Origin: Streptomyces sp. LBL
GTDB lineage: Bacteria; Actinomycetota; Actinomycetes; Streptomycetales; Streptomycetaceae
Direction of reading: 5' to 3'
Assembly: GCF_029893585.1 (NCBI RefSeq)
Contig: NZ_JARXYX010000053.1
Span: 1-42,576, forward strand
DNA: 42,576 nucleotides
Numbering within the stretch: the first letter of the stretch is position 1; every line of letters starts with the position of its first letter. Both the position numbers and the translations under genes were made by a program. The notes under the pieces are model-generated. The model did no database searches and was not told where the DNA came from. It saw only the letters and a list, made by a program, of their open reading frames with translations. Positions 1-7,469 of this stretch are shown here, in pieces.

Positions 1-95
1 CCACGGATTCCCGACCGAACCCCGTGCCGCGTAGCGGCACAGCAACAAGTCGAGAAGGCCAGAATCCTCGGGCTTCAGCCCGAGGTGCAAGTCAA
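1..95 (+). mobile_element. Right end of an IS200/IS605-type (TnpB/IS1341-like) element, partial
   Basis: A perfect 8-bp stem with a TTCA tetraloop lies at 66-85 (CCTCGGGC, TTCA, GCCCGAGG) and is followed ten bases on by GTCAA at 91-95. A subterminal imperfectly placed hairpin just before a short terminal cleavage motif is the layout of IS200/IS605 right ends, and a GCCCGAGG hairpin of this kind is familiar at the ends of solo-tnpB elements in Streptomyces. A second hairpin (GTGCCGC, GTA, GCGGCAC) is at 24-40. A tnpB would lie to the left, outside the window; frame 2 could carry its last residues with a TAG at 32-34. No terminal inverted repeats or target duplication are expected for this family. 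The exact boundary and the family assignment are inferences. Confidence 0.6.
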
Positions 96-676
96 GAAAG
101 GGGATGCAGCGGGAGGGGAAGTCCGGGCAGTCCGTCCATACTTGTGGCGATGTGCTCCTTCTTGGCGAAGTACTCGCTCAGCGACGCGTCGTCCTCGCGC
201 GCGAATCGTTGGCCGTGCAGCTCGCGGTCCCCGTCGTGCGACATGTAGGGCACCGCGAACCCGCAGGAGTCACGGATGAGTTCGGCCCGTACGACGATGA
301 CGGCACGCAGCCCGTGTGCGGTCGGGTCGATGTCCGGGAACCGGGCCAGCAGCCCGGGAAAGCGCGGGTCGTCGCGGAAGACCGGCTCGCCGCGGCCGTG
401 CACCCGCACGATGTTCGGTGGGCCCTGGAAGGCGCACCACATCAGGGTGATCCGGCCGTTCTCGCGCAGGTGGGCGATGGTCTCCGCGGTGGAGCCGGCG
501 AAGTCGAGGTAGGCCACGGTGAGTTCGTCGAGAATCGCGAACGAGCCCTTGAGGCCCTTGGGGGAGAGGTTGACCGTGCCGTCGCCGGACAGGGGGGCGG
601 ATGCGGTGAAGAAGAGGGGCTGCGCCTCGATGAACGTGCGCAGCCGGCCGTCTATGCGCTCATAAGTCTTTCCCAT
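92..676 (-). CDS. Pyridoxamine 5'-phosphate oxidase family protein
   Basis: This 194-residue protein has the split-barrel FMN-binding look of the PPOX-like superfamily: an N-terminal strand set (FFTASAPLSGDGTVNLSPKG), a core YLDFAGSTAETIAHLRENGR and the strand RITLMWCAFQGPPNIVRVHG. Such proteins reduce or bind flavin or F420 substrates; the substrate here is unknown. The ATG at 676 begins MGKTYERID. The C-terminus is odd: the stop codon (complement of 92-94) falls inside the putative IS right end, so the reading frame is closed by the element rather than by native sequence. Only a few terminal residues seem affected, so the enzyme may still fold. It is monocistronic, downstream of and co-oriented with the secreted protein gene, with a strong hairpin between them. 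Confidence 0.85.
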   Translation of the reverse strand: MGKTYERIDGRLRTFIEAQPLFFTASAPLSGDGTVNLSPKGLKGSFAILDELTVAYLDFAGSTAETIAHLRENGRITLMWCAFQGPPNIVRVHGRGEPVFRDDPRFPGLLARFPDIDPTAHGLRAVIVVRAELIRDSCGFAVPYMSHDGDRELHGQRFAREDDASLSEYFAKKEHIATSMDGLPGLPLPLHPLS

Positions 677-773
677 GTCTAAAGATTATGGGTGCAGACC
701 TTTCGCCTGTCTAAGGAATTCCGTCGTCCGTTTAGTGAGGGTGATCTGGATGGACGATGGGCGATGGACGGGC

Positions 774-810
774 GTGGCCGCCCCGGTTCGCGTTCACGCG
801 GGGCGGCCAC
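774..810 (-). terminator. Stem-loop terminator after the secreted-protein gene
   Basis: A perfect 11-bp stem (GTGGCCGCCCC at 774-784, GGGGCGGCCAC at 800-810) with a 15-base loop lies 14 bases past the stop of the minus-strand secreted-protein gene. There is no T tract, as is common for terminators in high-GC actinobacteria. Confidence 0.7.
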
Positions 811-823
811 GGTGCCCGTCATG

Positions 824-1795
824 TCACTTGTTGACCGTGCAGGCGGCCAGGGAGTCCAGGCCCTGCGGCTTCTCGGCCGTGCGGCCGATGGAGGTGGCGA
901 TGCGGTCGATGGTCGACTTCCGCTTGTCCGCCAGCGGGCCGAGGATCGCGTTCTGGACGAAGTTCGCTCCGCCCTGGCCGACCGTGTCCACGAGCCGCTG
1001 ATCGGCTTCCTGGATCTGGGTGTTGAGAAGGGCCAGGTTGCGGTCGACCTCGGCCTGGGCGGAGGCCGGGATCGCGGGCAACTGCGAGGCGACGTCGGGG
1101 CAGTTGACGGCGCCCGCCGCACCGGCCTCCGCACCGCCACCGGCTTCCGCTCCAGCTCCGGCTTCCGCTCCGGCGCCAGCCTCTGCTCCGGCGCCAGCCT
1201 CTGCTCCGGCTTCTGCTCCAGCTCCGGCTTCCGCTCCCGCGCCAGCCTCTGCTCCGGCTCCGGCTCCGGCTCCGGCTCCAGCTTCCGCTCCGGCACCGGC
1301 CTCAGCAGCGCCACCGGCCGCATCGCCTGCCCCGGCGGCGCCGCCGGCGTTGAGGGTGCACGGTGCGAGCGCGTCCAGGCCCTGCGGCTTCTCGGCCGTG
1401 CGGCCGATCGCGGTGGCGATGCGGTTGACGGTCGAGATCCGCTTGTCCTCCAGCGGGCCGAGGATGGCGTTCTGGACGAAGTTGGCCCCGCCCTGGCCGA
1501 CCGTGTCCACGAGCCGCTTGTTGGCCTCGTCGAGCTGGGTCTGCAGCAGGGTCAGGTTGCGGTCCACCTCGGCCTGGGCGGACGCCGGGACGGCAGGCAA
1601 CTGGGAGGCGACGTCCGGGCACGTGATGGTGCCGGTGTCGGCCAGCGTCTTGGCGTTCGTGCTGCCGCTCTGCGCGGAACCGGGCGTTCCGGCGAGGGCG
1701 GAGCCGGCGATCACCGCGCCGGACAGCACCACCGCGGCAGCGCCGCCGATCAACGCGACGCGACGCTTGTTGTACTTCGGAAGAGCCCTGGACAT
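824..1795 (-). CDS. Secreted protein with two copies of a Cys-bounded domain joined by an Ala-Gly-Glu linker
   Basis: This 323-residue protein of unknown function starts MSRALPKYNK and has a signal peptide (positive KRR, hydrophobic stretch to about 30, likely cleavage after ALA at 35). Residues 59-150 and 232-323 are two copies of the same 92-residue domain, each starting CPDVASQLPA and ending with a second Cys (C59/C146 and C232/C319), so each copy may close one disulfide. The copies share VDTVGQGGANFVQNAILGP and GRTAEKPQGLD almost unchanged. The linker at 151-231 is nearly pure A, G and E in GAGAEA units. Architecture suggests an exported spacer with two binding modules; no catalytic motif is visible. 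The gene diverges from the argG relic promoter region. Confidence 0.8.
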   Translation of the reverse strand: MSRALPKYNKRRVALIGGAAAVVLSGAVIAGSALAGTPGSAQSGSTNAKTLADTGTITCPDVASQLPAVPASAQAEVDRNLTLLQTQLDEANKRLVDTVGQGGANFVQNAILGPLEDKRISTVNRIATAIGRTAEKPQGLDALAPCTLNAGGAAGAGDAAGGAAEAGAGAEAGAGAGAGAGAEAGAGAEAGAGAEAGAEAGAGAEAGAGAEAGAGAEAGGGAEAGAAGAVNCPDVASQLPAIPASAQAEVDRNLALLNTQIQEADQRLVDTVGQGGANFVQNAILGPLADKRKSTIDRIATSIGRTAEKPQGLDSLAACTVNK

Positions 1796-1903
1796 GCGGA
1801 TGCCTCACTCGGGGTTGGGGGGTCTCTCGTTGACTGACGCGGCGCCTGCGTTCGGCGAGAGGTACGGGTAAGCGGTTTCCGGTGTTCAAAGGCCCAGCAA
1901 ATT

Positions 1904-1950
1904 CCTTGCCGACGTCCTTGCCGATGTCCTTGCCGATGTCCTGCCGACGT
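1904..1950 (+). repeat. 12-bp tandem repeat, about four copies
   Basis: The unit CCTTGCCGATGT occurs at 1904, 1916 and 1928 (the first with GAC for GAT), followed by a shortened copy at 1940-1950. It lies between the divergent secreted-protein gene and the argG relic and has no evident coding role. Confidence 0.8.
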
Positions 1951-2041
1951 CCTGTCGGCGCCCCGCCGGCCGACGGGCCTCCCCTGCCGCCCCTCGCCCC
2001 GGCACCCGCCCCCGGCGGGGCGCAGTCCCGAGCGGGTCGGA

Positions 2042-2077
2042 TTGACGAATCATGCAGAGGTCTGCATACTCATGCAT
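2042..2077 (+). promoter_or_regulatory. Tandem ARG boxes (ArgR operator) upstream of the argG relic
   Basis: Two half-site pairs with 4-base spacers occur exactly 20 bp apart: TGACG-AATC-ATGCA at 2043-2056 and TGCAT-ACTC-ATGCA at 2063-2076. The second is a perfect inverted repeat. Streptomyces ARG boxes described for arginine genes contain TGCAT/ATGCA half-sites, and ArgR hexamers normally bind two adjacent boxes about two helical turns apart. A further TGCAT...ATGCA pair with an 8-base spacer follows at 2073-2090. Together these indicate arginine-repressed transcription of the relic and probably of argH behind it. Binding itself is inferred. Confidence 0.65.
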
Positions 2078-2106
2078 GTCATCGCATGCACTGTGAGGAG
2101 AAACCC

Positions 2107-2388
2107 GTGGCCGAGCGCGTCGTACTCGCCTGCTCAGCCGGTCTGGACACCTCCGTCGCCATCGGCTGGATCGCCGAGGAGGCGGGCGCCGAGGACCTGG
2201 ACGTCATCCGTAAGCGCGCCCTCGCGTGCGGCGCGGTCGTCGCCGGCCGGCGCTCCGAGTCGTCGCTGTACGACTTCGACCTGGCCACCTACGACACCGG
2301 CGACACGTTCGACCAGGCCGCGGCCAAGGGCTTCATCGACATCTACGGACTGTCGTCGAAGATCGCGGCCAGGCGGGACCTCGCGTAA
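2107..2388 (+). pseudogene. argG: Internally deleted argininosuccinate synthase (argG) relic, 93 codons, still open
   Basis: GTG at 2107 follows a good Shine-Dalgarno (GAGGAG, 2095-2100). The first part, AERVVLACSAGLDTSVAIGW, is the N-terminus of argininosuccinate synthase including the ATP P-loop, here SAGLDTS in place of the usual SGGLDTS. It runs into EDLDVIRKRALACGAV and then directly into SESSLYDFDLATYDTG and IYGLSSKIAARRDLA, the extreme C-terminus of ArgG. Family members are about 400 residues, so roughly 300 are gone. From family knowledge, a short block (about a dozen residues around VDVGQGG) and then the whole middle are missing, both in frame. The citrulline- and aspartate-binding core is absent, so it cannot catalyse the reaction. 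Promoter, ARG boxes, ribosome site and frame survive. A functional argG must lie elsewhere; in S. coelicolor it is on a chromosome arm. Confidence 0.85.
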
Positions 2389-2402
2389 GCGATAGCGTGA
2401 GT

Positions 2403-2441
2403 GCCGCCTCCTCCTTGACCGCCGGTGTGCAGGGAGGCGGT
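2403..2441 (+). terminator. Hairpin between the argG relic and argH
   Basis: CCGCCTCC (2404-2411) pairs with GGAGGCGG (2433-2440), extendable by a G-U pair, across a 21-base loop. Downstream, GGCACATCC recurs three times between 2441 and 2490. The hairpin could attenuate read-through from the relic into argH or simply be a leftover of the deletion history. Confidence 0.4.
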
Positions 2442-2519
2442 GGCACATCCAGACGGCAGACGGCACATCCCTGCGGCACATCCAGGTGGCCCGTCGACAA
2501 CCTCCGAGGAGCAACGCAA

Positions 2520-3953
2520 GTGAGCAGCAACAGCGGTGACGTACGGCTCTGGGGCGGCCGTTTCGCCGACGGTCCCGCCGAGGCCCTGGCGAAGCTGTCC
2601 GCGTCCGTCCATTTCGACTGGCGGCTGGCGCCCTACGACATCGCCGGATCGCGTGCCCACGCGCGCGTGCTGCACAAGGCGGGGCTGCTCACGCAGGACG
2701 AGCTTCAGCGCATGCTGGCCGGGCTGGACCAGCTCGCACAGGACGTGGCATCGGGCGACGTCGTCGGCACCGTCGCCGACGAGGACGTCCACACCGCCCT
2801 GGAGCGCGGCCTGCTGGAGCGTCTCGGTCCCGACCTCGGCGGCAAGCTCCGCGCCGGCCGCTCCCGCAACGACCAGGTCGCCACCCTCTTCCGTATGTAC
2901 CTGCGCGACCACGCCCGGATCATCGGCGGTCTGATCGCCGACCTCCAGGACGCGCTGATCGGCCTGGCGGAGGCCCACCCGGCCGTGGCGATGCCCGGCC
3001 GCACCCACCTCCAGCACGCCCAGCCGGTGCTCTTCGCCCACCATGTCCTCGCGCACGTGCAGGCCCTGTCACGGGACGCCGAGCGGCTGCGCCAGTGGGA
3101 CGAGCGGACGGCCGTCTCGCCGTACGGCTCCGGCGCCCTCGCGGGCTCCTCCCTCGGTCTGGACCCGGAGGCGGTCGCCAGGGACCTCGGCTTCGAGCAC
3201 GGGAGCGTCGGCAACTCCATCGACGGCACGGCCTCCCGCGACTTCGTCGCCGAGTTCGCCTTCATCACCGCGATGATCGGGGTCAACCTCTCCCGGATCT
3301 CCGAGGAGATCATCATCTGGAACACGAAGGAGTTCTCCTTCGTGACCCTCCACGACGCCTTCTCCACGGGCTCGTCGATCATGCCGCAGAAGAAGAACCC
3401 GGACATCGCGGAGCTGGCGCGCGGCAAGAGCGGCCGTCTCATCGGCAACCTCACCGGGCTCATGGCGACCCTCAAGGCCCTCCCGCTGGCGTACAACCGC
3501 GACCTCCAGGAGGACAAGGAGCCGGTCTTTGACTCCTGCGACCAGCTGGAGGTCCTGCTCCCGGCCTTCACCGGCATGATCGCCACCCTCACCGTCAACC
3601 GCGAGCGCATGGAGGAGCTGGCCCCGGCCGGTTTCTCGCTCGCCACCGACATCGCCGAGTGGCTGGTCAGGCAGGGCGTGCCCTTCCGGGTCGCGCACGA
3701 GGTCGCTGGCGAGTGCGTCAAGGTCGCCGAGGCCGAGGGCAAGGAACTCGACGAGCTGACCGACGAGCAGTTCGCGAAGATCTCCGTCCACCTGACCCCC
3801 GAGGTCCGCTCCGTCCTCAACGTCCCGGGCGCCCTCGCCTCCCGCGACGGCCGCGGCGGTACGGCACCCAGCGCGGTCGCCGTCCAGCTCGCCGAGGTGA
3901 AGGCGGACGTGGCGGGGCAGCACGAGTGGGCCACCGCGAAGGACAAGAAGTAG
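2520..3953 (+). CDS. argH: Argininosuccinate lyase
   Basis: ArgH splits argininosuccinate into arginine and fumarate, the last step of arginine synthesis. The 477-residue protein is full length for the family. It starts at GTG 2520, nine bases after GAGGA, giving SSNSGDVRLWGGRFADGP. Family signatures are present in order: AGRSRNDQVATLFRMYLRD, the PGRTHLQHAQPVLFAHH region, and the fumarase/aspartase-superfamily loop GSSIMPQKKNPD at about 284-295, which supplies the catalytic Ser and Lys. It lies 131 bases after the argG relic and probably shares its ARG-box promoter, which preserves an old argG-argH arrangement. Confidence 0.97.
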   Translation: MSSNSGDVRLWGGRFADGPAEALAKLSASVHFDWRLAPYDIAGSRAHARVLHKAGLLTQDELQRMLAGLDQLAQDVASGDVVGTVADEDVHTALERGLLERLGPDLGGKLRAGRSRNDQVATLFRMYLRDHARIIGGLIADLQDALIGLAEAHPAVAMPGRTHLQHAQPVLFAHHVLAHVQALSRDAERLRQWDERTAVSPYGSGALAGSSLGLDPEAVARDLGFEHGSVGNSIDGTASRDFVAEFAFITAMIGVNLSRISEEIIIWNTKEFSFVTLHDAFSTGSSIMPQKKNPDIAELARGKSGRLIGNLTGLMATLKALPLAYNRDLQEDKEPVFDSCDQLEVLLPAFTGMIATLTVNRERMEELAPAGFSLATDIAEWLVRQGVPFRVAHEVAGECVKVAEAEGKELDELTDEQFAKISVHLTPEVRSVLNVPGALASRDGRGGTAPSAVAVQLAEVKADVAGQHEWATAKDKK

Positions 3954-3966
3954 AGAAATAGCAGGT

Positions 3967-3997
3967 CCCGGGTAAGCCCCGGGTCTCGTACGCGAGG
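3967..3997 (+). terminator. Weak terminator after argH
   Basis: CCCGGG at 3967-3972 can pair with CCCGGG at 3978-3983 across a 5-base loop, followed by a small CTCG-TACG-CGAG hairpin at 3986-3997. The stems are short; termination is an inference from position. Confidence 0.35.
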
Positions 3998-4055
3998 GGT
4001 CATCGCAGGTTACGTTGGTCATGAGCCGCAAGGAGCAGACCGAACGGAGCCCACG

Positions 4056-5027
4056 ATGCCCTTCGCCCGACTGGCCTCGGCGACCACCCCCACCTGCCAC
4101 ATCGGCCTGGGCCTGGCCGCCGTGGGCCGCCCCGGTTACATCAACCTCGGCCGGGACGAGGACCTCCCCGCCGACCGCAGTGTCGACGCCCTGCGCGCCC
4201 GCACCCACGAACTCCTCGACGCCGCCTACGCCCAGGGCGTCCGCTACTTCGACGCGGCCCGCTCCTACGGCCGTTCGGAGGAGTTCCTCGCCGCCTGGCT
4301 GACCGCCCGCCCCGACCTCGACGACATCGTCGTCGGCAGCAAGTGGGGCTACACGTACACGGCCGCCTGGAGCACCGACGCCGAGCAGCACGAGGTCAAG
4401 AACCACAGCGTGCCGACGTACAAGCGGCAGCGCGCCGAGACCGCCGCCGTGCTCGGCGACCGGCTCGACCTGTACCAGATCCACTCGGTGACCCCGGACA
4501 GCCCGGCCCTCACCGACAAGGAACTCCATGCCGAGCTGGCTCAGGCCGCGGCCCAGGGGGTGAGCATCGGCTTCTCCACCAGCGGCCCCGCGCAGGCCGA
4601 CGCCATCCGCGCCGCGCTCGCGGTCACGGTCGACGGCGAGCCCCTCTTCCGTACCGTCCAGTCCACCTACAACGCGCTGGAGACCTCCGCCGCCCCGGCC
4701 CTCGCCGAGGCCCATGACGCCGGTCTCACGGTGATCGTCAAGGAGGGCATGGCCAACGGACGTCTGGCCGGGCCGAACGCGCCGGACGTCGTGAAGGCCG
4801 TGGCGGAGGAAACGTCTCTCGGCTGCGATGCCGTGGCCCTCGCCCTGGTCCTGCGCCGGCCCTGGGCCGGTGTCGTGCTCTCCGGCGCCGCCACGACCCG
4901 CCAGCTCGCGTCCAACCTGCACGCGGCCGCCGCCGACCTCGACGAGGAGCAGCTGGCACGCCTGGCGACACTCGTGGAGGAGCCGCACGCCTACTGGGAG
5001 AAGCGCGGACAGCTGCCCTGGCACTGA
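4056..5027 (+). CDS. Aldo/keto reductase family oxidoreductase
   Basis: A 323-residue (beta/alpha)8 aldo/keto reductase, expected to use NADPH to reduce carbonyls in the cytoplasm; the substrate is unknown. The catalytic tetrad can be read: Asp in YFDAARSYG, Tyr in the same segment, Lys in VVGSKWGY, and His in YQIHSVT. The segment GFSTSGPAQA and the C-terminal LSGAATTRQLASN fit the cofactor-binding end of the barrel. ATG 4056 is preceded by CGGAGC. It is a single gene between argH and a TetR regulator. Confidence 0.92.
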   Translation: MPFARLASATTPTCHIGLGLAAVGRPGYINLGRDEDLPADRSVDALRARTHELLDAAYAQGVRYFDAARSYGRSEEFLAAWLTARPDLDDIVVGSKWGYTYTAAWSTDAEQHEVKNHSVPTYKRQRAETAAVLGDRLDLYQIHSVTPDSPALTDKELHAELAQAAAQGVSIGFSTSGPAQADAIRAALAVTVDGEPLFRTVQSTYNALETSAAPALAEAHDAGLTVIVKEGMANGRLAGPNAPDVVKAVAEETSLGCDAVALALVLRRPWAGVVLSGAATTRQLASNLHAAAADLDEEQLARLATLVEEPHAYWEKRGQLPWH

Positions 5028-5050
5028 CGAACCCAGTGGCAGCAGTTCCC

Positions 5051-5110
5051 CATCGCATCCCATCCCATCCCATCCCGGTTCCATCCCATCTGATCCCCTC
5101 CCATCCCTTC
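5051..5110 (+). repeat. CATCC pentamer microsatellite
   Basis: CATCC recurs in tandem from 5056 to 5075 and then imperfectly to 5110. It follows the aldo/keto reductase stop and precedes the TetR operator. Slippage-prone arrays of this kind are unusual in intergenic Streptomyces DNA. Confidence 0.8.
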
Positions 5111-5145
5111 GGCGACCTGCAGCGATGAGTCACGCATGCCCGCGG

Positions 5146-5183
5146 TGAGACAAAAATGTCTCATGTGGGATACCTTTGTCTCA
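5146..5183 (+). promoter_or_regulatory. Operator and promoter of the TetR/MFS pair
   Basis: TGAGACA-AAAA-TGTCTCA at 5146-5163 is a perfect 7+7 inverted repeat, and a third half-site TGTCTCA is at 5177-5183, ending on the A of the start codon. A possible -10 TACCTT (5171-5176) sits seven bases before that ATG, consistent with a leaderless transcript. The palindrome would cover the -35 region. This is the arrangement expected for autorepression by the adjacent TetR protein. Confidence 0.65.
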
Positions 5184-5749
5184 TGGCCGTCGATCGTGAC
5201 CACGTACTCCGCAGCGCCGCCGCCCTGCTGACCCGCAATTCCACCGCGACCATGGACGAGGTCGCCAAGGCCGCCGGGATCAGCCGGGCCACTCTGCACC
5301 GCCAGTTCGCCGGGCGCGACGCGCTCGTGCGGGCGCTGGAGGCGCTCGGCATCGCGGAGTGCGAGGCCGCCCTGGGCGCGGCCCGTTTGGAGGACGGGCC
5401 CGCGGGTGAGGCCGTACGACGTCTCGTGCGCGAGCTGGAACCCGCCGCCGCGCTCCTCGCCTTCCTCTACACCGAGAACCAGTTGTTCGAGGGCGAGGAA
5501 CAGAACGCGGGCTGGTCCCGGATCGACGAGCGCGTCGCCGCCCTGTTCCGGCGCGGCCAGGCGGCCGGCGAGTTCCGTATCGATCTGACCCCGGGCTGGC
5601 TCACCGAGGCACTGTACGGCCTGCTCGCCTCCGGCGCCTGGGCCGTGGCGGAGGGCCGGGTCGCCCGCAACGACTTCACCCACATGATCGTCGAGCTGCT
5701 GCTCGGCGGCGCACTACGACGAGACGAACCCGGAAGAGAGGAATCATGA
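5183..5749 (+). CDS. TetR/AcrR family transcriptional regulator
   Basis: A 188-residue TetR-type repressor. The N-terminal helix-turn-helix is clear (TMDEVAKAAGISRATLHRQF, about residues 24-43); the rest is the variable ligand-binding domain. I chose ATG 5183 because it gives the usual short N-terminus (AVDRDHVLRSAAALL) and leaves the operator outside the gene; ATG 5156, nine codons upstream with GGTGAG before it, is possible but would put the operator inside the coding region. The stop overlaps the MFS start (ATGA), so the two are translationally coupled and the regulator very likely controls the pump. Confidence 0.9.
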   Translation: MAVDRDHVLRSAAALLTRNSTATMDEVAKAAGISRATLHRQFAGRDALVRALEALGIAECEAALGAARLEDGPAGEAVRRLVRELEPAAALLAFLYTENQLFEGEEQNAGWSRIDERVAALFRRGQAAGEFRIDLTPGWLTEALYGLLASGAWAVAEGRVARNDFTHMIVELLLGGALRRDEPGREES

Positions 5750-7269
5750 CCAGCACCCTGCGGCCGGCGGACCTGACCGAGGCGGTGAAGCGCCCCGGCC
5801 GTTGGCTCGCGCTGTCCGTCCTCGTGCTCGCCGTGCTGCTGGTGGCCGTCGACGCGACCGTCCTCGGTCTCGCGACCCCTTACATCAGCGAGGACCTCAA
5901 TCCCACCGGCACCCAACTCCTGTGGATCGGCGACGTCTACTCCTTCGTCATCGCCGGTCTGCTCGTCTCCATGGGCAGTCTCGGCGACCGCATCGGCCGC
6001 AAGCGGATCCTGCTCGTCGGCGCCACGGCGTTCGGAGCGGTGTCCGTCCTCAACGCCTATGCCACGACACCCGAGTTGATGATCGTCGCCCGGGCCCTGC
6101 TCGGTGTCGCCGGTGCGACCCTGATGCCGGCCACGCTCGCCCTCATCCGCAACCTCTTCCATGACCGCCGCGAACGCAGCCTGGCGCTGGGCATCTGGGG
6201 CGCGACCGCCTCCGCGGGAATGGCCGTCGGCCCGATCGTCGGCGGCTTCCTGCTGGAACACTTCTGGTGGGGCTCGGTCTTCCTGATCAACCTGCCGGTG
6301 ATGGCGGTCCTGGTCCTCGTCGGCGTCAAGCTGCTGCCCGAATCGCGGAACCCGCGTCCCGGCCCCTGGGACATGCGCAGTGTCGTCCTGTCACTGGTCG
6401 GCGTGATCGCCATCGTGTACGCCGTCAAGGAGGCGGCCACGCACGGCACCACCTGGGATGCCCTCGCCGCGGCCCTGCTCGGCGCGGGTACGCTGTACGG
6501 CTTCGTACGCCGCCAACTCACCCTATCCGAGCCCCTGTTGGACATGCGGTTGTTCCGCAATCGCGGCTTCAGCGGTGCGGTCCTGGCCGACCTGCTCACC
6601 ATCTTCGGACTCTCCGGCCTGGTGTTCTTCCTCTCTCAGTACCTGCAACTCGTCCAGGGCAGGGGGCCGTTGGAGGCAGGCCTGGCCGAACTGCCCGCGG
6701 CTGTCGGCGCGGTGGCGGCCGGTCTGGGCGCCGGCACGGTGGCGCGGCGCTTCTCGGTACGGTCCGTGGTCTCCGGCGGTCTCGCCGCCGTCGGCCTCGC
6801 CCTGGCCTCGCTCACCGTCATCGGCCAGTCCACGGGCTACCCCTTGCTGGGGGCCGCGCTGCTGGTCGTGGGCGTGGGTGCGGGCTTCTCGTTCACCGTG
6901 ACGGCCGACGTGATCCTCGGGTCGGTACCCAAGGAGGAGGCGGGCGCGGCGTCCGCGGTGTCGGAGACCGCGTACGAACTGGGCGCGGCCCTCGGAATCG
7001 CCGTACTCGGCTCCATCGTGACCGCCGTCTACCGCGACTTCACGGGCCCGGCGGGCACTCCGGCGCAGGCCCATGAGTCGCTGGGCGGGGCGGTGGAGGC
7101 GGCGGCGACCCTGCCCGCGCCGACGTCCGAGGCGTTGTTGGACGCGGCGCGCCAGTCCTTCGTCGACGGCCTCACGCTCGCGACCGGCACAGGCGCGGCA
7201 GTCCTGCTCGCGGCTGCGATGGCGGCGTGGTTCATGCTGCGAAACCAACACCTCGACGGTCACCCCTAG
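5746..7269 (+). CDS. MFS multidrug efflux transporter (DHA2, 14-TMS type)
   Basis: A 507-residue drug:proton antiporter of the EmrB/QacA type. The first membrane segment ends in VAVDATVLGLATP, the DHA2 version of motif D1. Motif A is GSLGDRIGRKRILL in the 2-3 loop and motif C is GIWGATASAGMAVGPIVGG in TMS5. Length and hydrophobic segments fit 14 helices. The substrate cannot be read from sequence. It is co-transcribed with and overlaps the TetR gene by 4 bases. Confidence 0.93.
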   Translation: MTSTLRPADLTEAVKRPGRWLALSVLVLAVLLVAVDATVLGLATPYISEDLNPTGTQLLWIGDVYSFVIAGLLVSMGSLGDRIGRKRILLVGATAFGAVSVLNAYATTPELMIVARALLGVAGATLMPATLALIRNLFHDRRERSLALGIWGATASAGMAVGPIVGGFLLEHFWWGSVFLINLPVMAVLVLVGVKLLPESRNPRPGPWDMRSVVLSLVGVIAIVYAVKEAATHGTTWDALAAALLGAGTLYGFVRRQLTLSEPLLDMRLFRNRGFSGAVLADLLTIFGLSGLVFFLSQYLQLVQGRGPLEAGLAELPAAVGAVAAGLGAGTVARRFSVRSVVSGGLAAVGLALASLTVIGQSTGYPLLGAALLVVGVGAGFSFTVTADVILGSVPKEEAGAASAVSETAYELGAALGIAVLGSIVTAVYRDFTGPAGTPAQAHESLGGAVEAAATLPAPTSEALLDAARQSFVDGLTLATGTGAAVLLAAAMAAWFMLRNQHLDGHP

Positions 7270-7382
7270 TGCCGCGGCCTTCCCTCCCGCCACCCGAGGC
7301 CGGCCCGGCACGACACACGACCGAAGCCCCGCACCCGGTGAGCGACGCGGCCCCGCTGCGAGGGCCGACGGCAGGCCACCCA

Positions 7383-7412
7383 CCTCAGGGGCGCGGGGAA
7401 CGGTGCGACCGG
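7383..7412 (+). repeat. Dispersed Streptomyces GGGGCGCGGGGAAC element
   Basis: CCTCAGGGGCGCGGGGAAC followed by a GTGCGACC-like tail resembles a short element seen very often between Streptomyces genes. A second, diverged copy is at 10866-10900. It lies in the 200-base gap between the convergent MFS and acyltransferase genes; nothing else is recognised in that gap. Confidence 0.6.
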
Positions 7413-7469
7413 CCGAAGTGGACCCGCGGACACACCGCGACCGAAGCAACCCGCCGAACCCGCGGAGCG

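Noticed and set aside
5051..5110. CRISPR-like array
   Set aside because: The pentamer repeats are contiguous without spacers; no cas genes are present.
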